The notes beneath the pieces were generated by a model that was not told where the DNA came from, made no database searches, and saw only the letters and a program-made list of their open reading frames with translations. Shown here one piece after another: positions 8,983 through 16,297 of a stretch of 64,000 nt of DNA. Both the position numbers and the translations under genes were made by a program. The DNA is taken from assembly GCF_025362475.1 (NCBI RefSeq), contig NZ_JANYGH010000049.1:1-64000 (forward strand), written 5' to 3'. This DNA is from Mucilaginibacter sp. (lineage in GTDB: Bacteria; Bacteroidota; Bacteroidia; Sphingobacteriales; Sphingobacteriaceae). The stretch's first letter is position 1, and each line of letters starts with the position of its first letter.

Positions 8983-9012
8983 TGTATCGACAGAGAGTAG
9001 TTTTGTATCGAC
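8983..9012. promoter_or_regulatory. Direct repeat TGTATCGAC x2, possible operator
   Basis: TGTATCGAC occurs at 8983-8991 and again at 9004-9012, 21 bp apart, which is two helical turns. It lies about 110 bp upstream of the cysC start and is on the way to the small-RNA promoter. A dimeric regulator could bind both copies, but no regulator is known to me for this sequence. Confidence 0.3.
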
Positions 9013-9121
9013 GAACGTACCATAAGTGCAGATGATGATTTTTTGAGTAACCGGCGATTGATACAATAAAAATAAATTTATATTTATTCTACTAAATACA
9101 TAGACATTATAGAATTAATTA

Positions 9122-9129
9122 TATATTTG
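9122..9129 (+). promoter_or_regulatory. -7 promoter element of the proposed small RNA
   Basis: TATATTTG fits the Bacteroidota -7 consensus TAnnTTTG exactly. No TTTG or TTG lies at the usual 19-21 bases upstream, so the -33 element is weak or absent. The predicted transcription start is about 9134-9136. Confidence 0.45.
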
Positions 9130-9134
9130 TGGCA

Positions 9135-9294
9135 GATAGTTTGCAAATGGGGTTCATTTAACAGCTATAACGCAGGGCGCTGATTTGGCAGCAAAGCGGG
9201 ATGGTTCGATTCCATCCCCTGCATCTTCTCTTCTCATATTTATGTTTTATAATTGGTTAAATTAGAGTTCCTGCCCATCAGGAGCTCTTTTTTT
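9135..9294 (+). ncRNA. Candidate small RNA with a tRNA-like fold lacking an anticodon arm
   Basis: No protein ORF covers this stretch. A compact tRNA-like structure is at 9172-9222. An acceptor-like stem GCAGGG (9172-9177) pairs with CCCTGC (9217-9222). A D-arm-like hairpin has GCTG (9179-9182), loop ATTTGG and CAGC (9189-9192). A perfect T arm has GATGG (9200-9204), loop TTCGATT (9205-9211) and CCATC (9212-9216). The T loop has the invariant TTCGA of real tRNAs, but there is no room for an anticodon arm. A small hairpin with stem AAATG/CATTT precedes it and a strong intrinsic terminator follows. Alternatives are a decayed tRNA or an old attachment site. A longer GGGATGG/CCATCCC hairpin could compete with the tRNA-like fold. 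Confidence 0.5.
9265..9294 (+). terminator. Intrinsic terminator of the candidate small RNA
   Basis: GAGTTCCTG (9265-9273) pairs with CAGGAGCTC (9279-9287), with one G-U pair and a CCCAT loop. Seven T residues follow immediately. No protein gene ends nearby on this strand, so the terminator argues for an independent RNA transcript. Confidence 0.85.
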
Positions 9295-9376
9295 ATTTGC
9301 AATTAACCTTTTGGAAACATTAAAATAACTTATTAAAATAATTTAAAAAGTTCTTTTATTTGAAAATTAGTTTTAT

Positions 9377-9500
9377 TATGTTTGTACCAGTAATGCACAA
9401 CTTGTTATTAAATGGAATTAATTTTAGCCTTATGTCGGTGAGGTTAAAACGGTTTTGTTAATTGGTTTGATAGAATCCTCGCTTCGGCGGGGGTTTTTTG
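9377..9500 (+). ncRNA. Second short transcript or nagB leader with terminator
   Basis: TATGTTTG at 9377-9384 is an exact -7 element (no well-spaced -33). About 90 bases later an intrinsic terminator follows: ATCCTCGC (9475-9482), tetraloop TTCG, GCGGGGGT (9487-9494), then T residues to 9499. The resulting RNA of roughly 110 bases has no ORF. It is either a second small RNA or an attenuating leader of the fused nagB gene that starts 54 bases later. No known riboswitch motif was recognised. Confidence 0.4.
9475..9499 (+). terminator. Intrinsic terminator upstream of nagB
   Basis: The eight-base stem ATCCTCGC/GCGGGGGT (two G-U pairs) is closed by a stable TTCG loop and followed by a run of T. 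It lies 54 bases before the nagB start codon on the same strand. Confidence 0.8.
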
Positions 9501-9553
9501 TATTGTGATCTTTTTAATTCAACATATATATAACAAAGGTTCTTTAAAAAATT

Positions 9554-11476
9554 ATGGCTCGATTAAATTTATTGGAAGAAACCCGGTACGAGAAGCTGCC
9601 GGTAACCGTTTATGGCACCCAGCAGGAAGCATCAATTGCGGTAGCATCAAGGATAGCAAAGCTTATCCGCGACAAGCAAAGCAAAGGCGAAAAAGCGGTG
9701 CTGGGTTTGGCTACCGGGGTTACCCCCGTGCGCGTGTATGCCGAACTGGTGCGCCTGCACCAGCAGGAAGGTTTATCATTCAAGAATGTCATCACCTTTA
9801 ACCTGGATGAATACTATCCCATGAAGCCCAATGCCGCTCAAAGCTATGTTACTTTCATGTACGAGAATTTATTTAGCCATGTGGATATTGAGCCCGCCAA
9901 TGTACATATTCCCGATGGTACCCTGAATAAAGATGCCGTGGCCGCTTTCTGCCTCGCTTATGAGCACCAGATTGAGGAATTGGGTGGCCTGGACCTCCAG
10001 ATCCTGGGGATTGGCCGTACCGGTCACATCGGTTTTAACGAGCCGGGCTCTGCCCCCAACTCGGGTACCCGCCTGGTTACCCTGGATGACCTGACCCGGA
10101 ATGATGCTTCCCGTGATTTTGGCGGCAAGGCCAATGTGCCTACCAAAGCCATCACCATGGGCATCGGCACCATTTTTAAAGCCCGCGAGATTATCCTGAT
10201 GGCCTGGAGCGCCAAAAAAGCCCCCATCATCAAAAAAGCCGTGGAAGGCGAGATCTCGGGCGAAGTACCGGCTACCTACCTGCAGCTCTCTGATCATGTG
10301 GAGTTTGTACTGGACGAGGCGGCCGCTTCCGAGCTCACTCGTTTTGATACCCCGTGGCTGGTGAAAGATTGTTCCTGGGATGATAAAGTCCTGAGGAAAA
10401 AAGCGGTGATCTGGCTGGCCGATACCATCGGCAAACCGGTATTGAAACTCACCGAAGAGGATTACAATAACCATGGCATGGCACAGCTTGCCGTGGAGCA
10501 GGGACCTGTTTACAACATCAACATTGATATTTTTAACCAGATCCAGCATACCATTACCGGCTGGCCGGGTGGTAAACCAGATGCGGATGATTCCCAGCGC
10601 CCGGAAAGGGCTTTGCCGGCCAAGAAACGCTCGGTGATCTTTTCCCCGCATCCCGATGATGACGTGATCTCTATGGGGGGTACGTTTATCCGCCTGGTGG
10701 ACCAGGGGCATGATGTGCATGTGGCTTACCAGACCTCGGGCAATACCGCCGTTTGGGATGATGATGTATTGCGTTATATGGAATTCGCCATCGACTTTAC
10801 GCATAGCATTGGCGAGGATAATGGTCATCTAACCTCCTTATACGAAGAGATGCGCGCCTTTTTCCCGCAGAAACAGCCTAACCAGATCGATACCCGCGAG
10901 ATCCGGGATGTGAAAGGCTTTATCCGCAAAACAGAGGCCATCTCGGGCGCCCGTTACGCGGGTTTAAGCGATGACCATATCCATTTTATGGCCCTGCCTT
11001 TTTATGAAACGGGCAAAACCAAAAAGAACACCGTAGGCGAGGAGGATATCCAGTTAACCATCGACCTGCTTCAAAAGATAAAACCGCAGCAGATCTTTGC
11101 TGCCGGTGATTTTGCCGATCCGAATGGTACGCACCTGGTATGTTTTAACATTATCCTGGCCGCCCTTAACCGCCTGAAAGTGACCGAGGACTGGGTAAAG
11201 GATTGCTGGCTGTGGATGTACCGCGGGGCATGGCACGAGTTTGAGACCCACGAGATTGAAATGTCGGTGCCTTTATCACCCGAGGAGGTGATCCGCAAGC
11301 GGAACGCCATCTTCAAACACCAGTCGCAAAAGGATCGTCCGGTATTCCCCGGTGATGATGCTCGCGAGTTTTGGGTGAGGGCTGAAGACAGAACACGTGA
11401 TACCGCAAAACGTTATGACCGTTTAGGGCTTGCTGAGTACGAAGCCATGGAAGCGTTTAAGCGATATATATTTTAA
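9554..11476 (+). CDS. nagB: Glucosamine-6-phosphate deaminase-like / PIG-L deacetylase fusion
   Basis: Two-domain enzyme of 640 residues. Residues ~1-290 form a NagB-type sugar isomerase domain (substrate loop GLATGVTPV, FNLDEYYP with Asp85, GHIGFNEPGS with His158 and Glu163). Residues ~355-640 form a PIG-L/LmbE zinc deacetylase domain (HPDDD at 366-370, GDFADPNGTH later). Such fusions are known in Bacteroidota and suggest deacetylation and deamination of amino sugars. The NagB loop that reads VGNDGH in E. coli is GIGRTGH here: Thr156 replaces the catalytic Asp141. Activity as an ordinary GlcN6P deaminase is therefore uncertain. It is cytoplasmic, and a terminator follows the stop. Confidence 0.88.
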   Translation: MARLNLLEETRYEKLPVTVYGTQQEASIAVASRIAKLIRDKQSKGEKAVLGLATGVTPVRVYAELVRLHQQEGLSFKNVITFNLDEYYPMKPNAAQSYVTFMYENLFSHVDIEPANVHIPDGTLNKDAVAAFCLAYEHQIEELGGLDLQILGIGRTGHIGFNEPGSAPNSGTRLVTLDDLTRNDASRDFGGKANVPTKAITMGIGTIFKAREIILMAWSAKKAPIIKKAVEGEISGEVPATYLQLSDHVEFVLDEAAASELTRFDTPWLVKDCSWDDKVLRKKAVIWLADTIGKPVLKLTEEDYNNHGMAQLAVEQGPVYNINIDIFNQIQHTITGWPGGKPDADDSQRPERALPAKKRSVIFSPHPDDDVISMGGTFIRLVDQGHDVHVAYQTSGNTAVWDDDVLRYMEFAIDFTHSIGEDNGHLTSLYEEMRAFFPQKQPNQIDTREIRDVKGFIRKTEAISGARYAGLSDDHIHFMALPFYETGKTKKNTVGEEDIQLTIDLLQKIKPQQIFAAGDFADPNGTHLVCFNIILAALNRLKVTEDWVKDCWLWMYRGAWHEFETHEIEMSVPLSPEEVIRKRNAIFKHQSQKDRPVFPGDDAREFWVRAEDRTRDTAKRYDRLGLAEYEAMEAFKRYIF

Positions 11477-11493
11477 AAACATTCTATTACCCC

Positions 11494-11517
11494 ATCGGCT
11501 GTGTCATCACAGCCGAT
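11494..11517 (+). terminator. Terminator after the nagB fusion gene
   Basis: ATCGGCTGTG (11494-11503) pairs perfectly with CACAGCCGAT (11508-11517) around a TCAT loop. The following T tract is broken (TTACTTT), so termination may be partial. Confidence 0.7.
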
Positions 11518-11582
11518 TTACTTTAACAATTCATAATGGAAGATCCCTGGGCAACGGGGAAGCAATGTAATATTAATAGCGC

Positions 11583-11612
11583 ATAGCGATGGGTTTAAAA
11601 ACTCATCGCTAT
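11583..11612 (+). promoter_or_regulatory. Long hairpin before the acetyltransferase gene
   Basis: ATAGCGATGGGTTT pairs with AAACTCATCGCTAT (14 pairs, one G-U) around two bases. It ends 25 bases before the ATG of the acetyltransferase-like gene. There is no good T tract, so it may be an mRNA leader structure or a palindromic operator rather than a terminator. Confidence 0.4.
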
Positions 11613-11637
11613 ATTTATAAAATAACAATCGCAGACT

Positions 11638-12753
11638 ATGAGTGCAACCATTACTACCGAAAAGCCCGCAAGGCTTCTCTCTTTAGATGTTTTTAGAGGC
11701 CTCACCATAGCTGCCATGATCCTGGTTAACGACCCCGGCGACTGGGGCCATATCTATGCACCATTAGAGCACTCCAAATGGAATGGCTGCACACCTACCG
11801 ACCTGGTGTTTCCGTTTTTCCTGTTCATGGTTGGGGTATCGGTGGTGTACGCTATGGAGAGCAAAAAGGCGGCTCTGCCCCATGGCAAGTTAATTTTAAC
11901 GGCCCTTCGTCGTACGGCAATATTGATTGCTATTCCCTGGATCACTCAATTGATATTTCATCCCGATGGCGGCTTCGCGCATTTACGCCTGCCGGGGGTA
12001 CTCCCCCGTATAGCGCTGGTTTATTTTATCTGTACGGTACTCTATTTAAAAACATCCCAAAAAACACGCGATTGGATTTTTGCCGGCGCATTAGTTGGAT
12101 ACTTTATCATCATGACCTTTATCCCTGTACCGGGTGTAGGTTATGCCAACCTGGAGCCCGAAACCAATATGGGGGCATGGATAGACAGATTGGTATTTAC
12201 CACAAACCACCTCTGGCGCGAATCGCATACCTGGGATCCGGAGGGCTTGCTGGGTACTTTGCCGGCAATGGCTACCGGCCTGTTTGGTATAAGAGTTGGC
12301 ACCTGGCTCAAACGTAAAGACCGTGATGACCAGGTTAAAGTGAGCTGGATGTTTACCTATGGCGTATTAGCCGTTATAGCAGGATTGGTCTGGGACTTAT
12401 TTTTCCCCATTAATAAAGCCTTGTGGACAAGCTCATTTGTGCTTTACACCGGCGGGCTTGCAACAATAGCACTTGCCTTAAGCTACTGGCTTATTGATGT
12501 ACAGGGATATAAAAAATTTACATATTTCTTTGTGGTTTTTGGAGCAAATGCCATTACCGCCTATGTGCTATCAGGTTTCATTCCTCATTATATGGGGATG
12601 ATAAAAATTGGCGGAGGATCAATTTATCATACTTTTTTTGCCCCTTATTTTTCGCCGGTAAATGCTTCCCTGGCAAGCGCCATATTTACGGTTATTATTT
12701 TATGGCTGGTGATGTGGATACTGTATATTAGGAAAATATTTATCAAAATATAA
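11638..12753 (+). CDS. HGSNAT-like membrane acyltransferase (DUF5009 family)
   Basis: Polytopic membrane protein of 371 residues with about ten hydrophobic helices. It begins with the family signature LSLDVFRGLTIAAMILVND and the loop PTDLVFPFFLFMVG, as in heparan-alpha-glucosaminide N-acetyltransferase and its bacterial relatives. The animal enzyme carries acetyl from acetyl-CoA across the membrane to terminal glucosamine. In Bacteroidota the relatives often sit near amino-sugar genes, as here behind the NagB/PIG-L fusion. An acceptor such as a periplasmic amino sugar is inference. A DUF2059 gene follows after three bases, probably in one operon. Confidence 0.85.
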   Translation: MSATITTEKPARLLSLDVFRGLTIAAMILVNDPGDWGHIYAPLEHSKWNGCTPTDLVFPFFLFMVGVSVVYAMESKKAALPHGKLILTALRRTAILIAIPWITQLIFHPDGGFAHLRLPGVLPRIALVYFICTVLYLKTSQKTRDWIFAGALVGYFIIMTFIPVPGVGYANLEPETNMGAWIDRLVFTTNHLWRESHTWDPEGLLGTLPAMATGLFGIRVGTWLKRKDRDDQVKVSWMFTYGVLAVIAGLVWDLFFPINKALWTSSFVLYTGGLATIALALSYWLIDVQGYKKFTYFFVVFGANAITAYVLSGFIPHYMGMIKIGGGSIYHTFFAPYFSPVNASLASAIFTVIILWLVMWILYIRKIFIKI

Positions 12754-12756
12754 TAA

Positions 12757-13257
12757 ATGAAACTTAACCTTACCTTTTTTGCCCTTGTTGGCATTATCTT
12801 TTTATCAACTACCAGCCTAAAGGCACAAACAACTACCGATTCATTTACGCCATCGCATTTAAAAGCAGCAGAGCAATATTTAATTGCAACCGGTATAAAC
12901 ACGCAATTTGAAGGAATTATAGATAATATGATCAGCGCATCAAGTGCGCAAATTCCAGAAGCACAACGACCAACATTTTTAAAAGTAATGAAAGTGTTTA
13001 TGAGCAAATATTACACCTGGGATACGCTGAAAGATCGCTTTGCCAAACTGTATGCATCTGAGCTTTCTGAAGTGGAACTTAATCAACTATCCACCTTTTA
13101 TAATTCACCAATTGGTAAAAAAATAAGCTCAAAAACACCCCTCTTAATGCAAAAAAGCATGGCTATTGGGCAACAAACAATTGCTGTTCACAGGTCAGAA
13201 CTTGAGCAAATGATGAAAGACGCCTTTCAAACGATAGAAGCCCCTGCTAAACAATAA
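12757..13257 (+). CDS. DUF2059 domain protein, exported
   Basis: The 166-residue protein has an N-terminal signal peptide (hydrophobic stretch LTFFALVGIIFLSTTSL ending at KAQ). The mature part is helical, with the DUF2059 pattern YLIATGINTQFEGIIDNM followed by ...FAKLYASELSEVELNQLSTF and YNSPIGKKISSKTP. It should be periplasmic. The biochemical function of DUF2059 is unknown. It begins three bases after the acetyltransferase stop. Confidence 0.8.
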   Translation: MKLNLTFFALVGIIFLSTTSLKAQTTTDSFTPSHLKAAEQYLIATGINTQFEGIIDNMISASSAQIPEAQRPTFLKVMKVFMSKYYTWDTLKDRFAKLYASELSEVELNQLSTFYNSPIGKKISSKTPLLMQKSMAIGQQTIAVHRSELEQMMKDAFQTIEAPAKQ

Positions 13258-13328
13258 ATTAACCGGTAACAATTTGTAACTAATAATTTCGTTTAGCATC
13301 TTAGCATAAAATATTCCCTACACAATAT

Positions 13329-16190
13329 ATGAATTTAAACAAACAACTTTCTGTAGCAGCTATAGCTTTGCTTATAGCCTCGGGAGGTACTTTTGCACAA
13401 GTAAAAAAAAGGCCGGCTCCATCGCCAAAAAGCAAACCCGTTGCAGCACAACTACTTGCAAAAGGCGATGTATTACCTGTTGATAAACAGGTGATCATTG
13501 GCAAATTACCAAACGGACTAACTTATTACATCAGGCAAAATGTTGAACCCAAAAACAAAGCCGAACTTTACCTGGTAAACAAGGTAGGATCGGTGTTGGA
13601 AACCGACGATCAGCAGGGGCTGGCGCATTTTACAGAGCATATGGCTTTTAATGGCACCCGCGATTTCCCAAAAAATCAAATGGTTGATTACCTGCAAAAA
13701 TCAGGCGTAAAATTTGGCGCCGATTTAAATGCCTATACTTCATTTAACGAAACCGTTTACCAGTTACCTATACCAACAGATACCGCTGCAATTTTCAACA
13801 ATGGTTTTAAAATACTGGCCAACTGGGCAGGCTACGTGAGCTTTGATCCTACGGAGATAGATAAAGAGCGTGGTGTTGTTTTAGAAGAAGAACGTTTACG
13901 CGGAAAAAATGCACAGGAACGCCTGCAACAACAGGTACTTCCCGTATTGCTTAATAACTCGCGTTATGCTTTACGCCTGCCAATAGGTAAAGAAGATATC
14001 CTTAAAAACTTTAAACCGGAAACTATTAAGAGCTTTTACCATGACTGGTACCGCCCCGATTTGCAGGCGGTAATAGCCGTTGGTGATTTTGACCCCAAAC
14101 AGGTTGAAGCCCTCATCAAACAAAACTTTTCGGGCTTACAAAATCCAGCTGGCGAAAAACCACGTGTAAAATATACAGTACCTGCTACGCCAGGCACCGT
14201 TGTTAAAATAGCTACTGATAAAGAGTTCCCTTACACACTTGCTCAAATTGTTGTAAAACATCCGGGCACAACGGTTAAAAACACTAACGACTATATGCAG
14301 AGTGTTAGGGTACAACTATTTAACCAGATGTTAAATTCCCGCCTGGGCGAATTGCTGCAAAAACCAAATCCGCCGTTTTTATTTGGTCGTTCAAGCTATG
14401 GTGGCTTTTTAGGGGAGCAGGATGCATTTACATCTATAGCTGTAGCTAAACCAGGTGAACTGGAAGGAGCAATTAAAGCTGTAGTAGCCGAAACTGAAAG
14501 AGCTCGCAAATTTGGTTTTACACTTACCGAATTGGAGCGCGCCAAGCAAGATGCTTTGGTACAAATGGGCAATGCCTATAAAGAGCGTGATAAAACAAGA
14601 TCTGCAAACTTTGTACGTGAGTACCAGCAACATTTCTTAGAGGGTGAGGCCATACCGGGTATTGATTTTGAATACAATTTTTACGTAAACAACATTGGTA
14701 AAATTACCCTGGCCGAAATGAACGCCCTTGCAGGCAAATTTATTGGCGATCAAAACAGGGCAGTGATTGTTGAAGCTCCCGAAAAAGATAAAGCTACCTT
14801 ACCATCAGAAAGCACTTTATTGCAATGGATCAGCAGCGCAGGCCAAAATGTTACGGCTTATGTTGATAATGTATCGTCGGATCCATTATTAAGCAAATTA
14901 CCGGAAGGCACTAAAGTGGTTAATACCGCGGCCGATTCGGCTATTGGTACAACAACCTTAACTTTGGGTAACGGCCTTAAGGTAGTACTTAAACCAACCG
15001 ACTATAAAAACGACCAAATCCTGATAAACGGCTATGCATTTGGCGGTTCGTCACTGGCCAGCGATGATGATTTTACATCAGCCAACCTTGCGTCGTCTAT
15101 CATCAGTAACAGCGGGGTTGCCCAGTTTAACCAGGGTATGCTTGATAAAAAACTCGCCGGCAAAAATTTAAATATCAGTCCTTACATCAGCGAGTTTGCA
15201 CAAGGTATTACCGGGAGCTCATCACCTGCCGATTTTGAAACCGCGTTACAACTCATCTACCTGTATTTTACGCAACCACGTAAGGACAACGATATTTGGC
15301 AATCAACAATTTCCCAAACCAAATCTGTACTGGCCAATAGAGGTCTTGATCCGCCGAGTGTGTTCCAGGATACCGTATCAGCCGTTTTAAGTAGCTATAA
15401 TTTTAGGGGAATGGTAACTAAGCCCGAAAGACTCAACGCTGCTACGCTTGATAAGGCATATGCTTTTTATAAAAACAGGTTTGCAGATGCCAGCAACTTT
15501 ACTTTCACATTAGTGGGTAACTTTGATGTGGAAATGGTAAAACCTTACCTGGAGCATTATTTAGGGGGGCTGCCATCAACCAACAGTAAAGAAACTTACA
15601 AGAACCTTAAAATTCAACCGCCTGCTGGTGAGATCACCAAAATAGTAAATAAAGGTGTGGCCGAAAAAAGCAGTGTTCAATTGGTTTTTAGTGGCGATTA
15701 TGACTACAACGATGCTAACAACATCCAGATGGATGCGCTTGAAGAAGTGTTGAACATTAAACTGATTGAGCGTTTACGCGAACAGGAAAGCGGCGTTTAT
15801 GCGCCTGGTGTAAGGGCGGGTTACCATAAAATTCCTGGTGGCCGATATTCAATTACAGTTTATTTTGGATGCGCGCCTGAAAATGTTGACAAAATGATAG
15901 CATCTACTTTAGATGAGATAGCCAAAATTAAACTAAACGGCGCCCAACCTGCAGATATCCAGAAATTTGTTGCCGAAGAAGCCCGCACAACCCGCGAGCA
16001 AATGAAAGAAAATATTTTTTGGGCCGGATACCTTGCTTCATCATCACAAAATGGCGAAAACCCGGATGAGATCCTGAAACATGTAGGTAACCTTGAACAG
16101 GTAACCGTTCAAAGCACCAAAGATGCCGCCAACAAATACCTTAGCGGTAAAAACCTGATTAAACTAATACTAATGCCCGAGAAAAAATAG
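13329..16190 (+). CDS. M16 family (insulinase-like) zinc protease
   Basis: A 953-residue exported metalloprotease with two tandem M16 halves. After a signal peptide (ending TFAQ) the first half has the inverted zinc motif HFTEH (His100, Glu103, His104) with the usual downstream Glu in DKERGVVLEEE. The second M16 repeat (from about residue 540) lacks the zinc motif, as is normal for the partner domain. It is expected to degrade unfolded peptides in the periplasm. Its length fits the Bacteroidota PqqL-like group. It has its own terminator downstream. Confidence 0.92.
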   Translation: MNLNKQLSVAAIALLIASGGTFAQVKKRPAPSPKSKPVAAQLLAKGDVLPVDKQVIIGKLPNGLTYYIRQNVEPKNKAELYLVNKVGSVLETDDQQGLAHFTEHMAFNGTRDFPKNQMVDYLQKSGVKFGADLNAYTSFNETVYQLPIPTDTAAIFNNGFKILANWAGYVSFDPTEIDKERGVVLEEERLRGKNAQERLQQQVLPVLLNNSRYALRLPIGKEDILKNFKPETIKSFYHDWYRPDLQAVIAVGDFDPKQVEALIKQNFSGLQNPAGEKPRVKYTVPATPGTVVKIATDKEFPYTLAQIVVKHPGTTVKNTNDYMQSVRVQLFNQMLNSRLGELLQKPNPPFLFGRSSYGGFLGEQDAFTSIAVAKPGELEGAIKAVVAETERARKFGFTLTELERAKQDALVQMGNAYKERDKTRSANFVREYQQHFLEGEAIPGIDFEYNFYVNNIGKITLAEMNALAGKFIGDQNRAVIVEAPEKDKATLPSESTLLQWISSAGQNVTAYVDNVSSDPLLSKLPEGTKVVNTAADSAIGTTTLTLGNGLKVVLKPTDYKNDQILINGYAFGGSSLASDDDFTSANLASSIISNSGVAQFNQGMLDKKLAGKNLNISPYISEFAQGITGSSSPADFETALQLIYLYFTQPRKDNDIWQSTISQTKSVLANRGLDPPSVFQDTVSAVLSSYNFRGMVTKPERLNAATLDKAYAFYKNRFADASNFTFTLVGNFDVEMVKPYLEHYLGGLPSTNSKETYKNLKIQPPAGEITKIVNKGVAEKSSVQLVFSGDYDYNDANNIQMDALEEVLNIKLIERLREQESGVYAPGVRAGYHKIPGGRYSITVYFGCAPENVDKMIASTLDEIAKIKLNGAQPADIQKFVAEEARTTREQMKENIFWAGYLASSSQNGENPDEILKHVGNLEQVTVQSTKDAANKYLSGKNLIKLILMPEKK

Positions 16191-16210
16191 CCCTCGCGCT
16201 GATACTTAAA

Positions 16211-16246
16211 AACGCCCTGCCGGATAATCCTGACAGGGCGTTTTTT
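16211..16246 (+). terminator. Terminator after the M16 protease gene
   Basis: AACGCCCTG (16211-16219) pairs with CAGGGCGTT (16234-16242), followed by T residues. It lies between the convergent protease and receptor genes. Confidence 0.85.
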
Positions 16247-16297
16247 GTTGGTCGGTATTTTACGTTAAAGCTGTTTTCTTACTGGCCATTTGTCTCA

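Noticed and set aside
9172..9223. Ordinary tRNA gene
   Set aside because: The structure has a T arm and D-like arm but no anticodon arm, so it cannot decode; it was reported as a tRNA-like RNA instead.
9869..10828. 319-codon minus-strand ORF opposite nagB
   Set aside because: It is antisense to a strongly conserved two-domain enzyme and has no family features.
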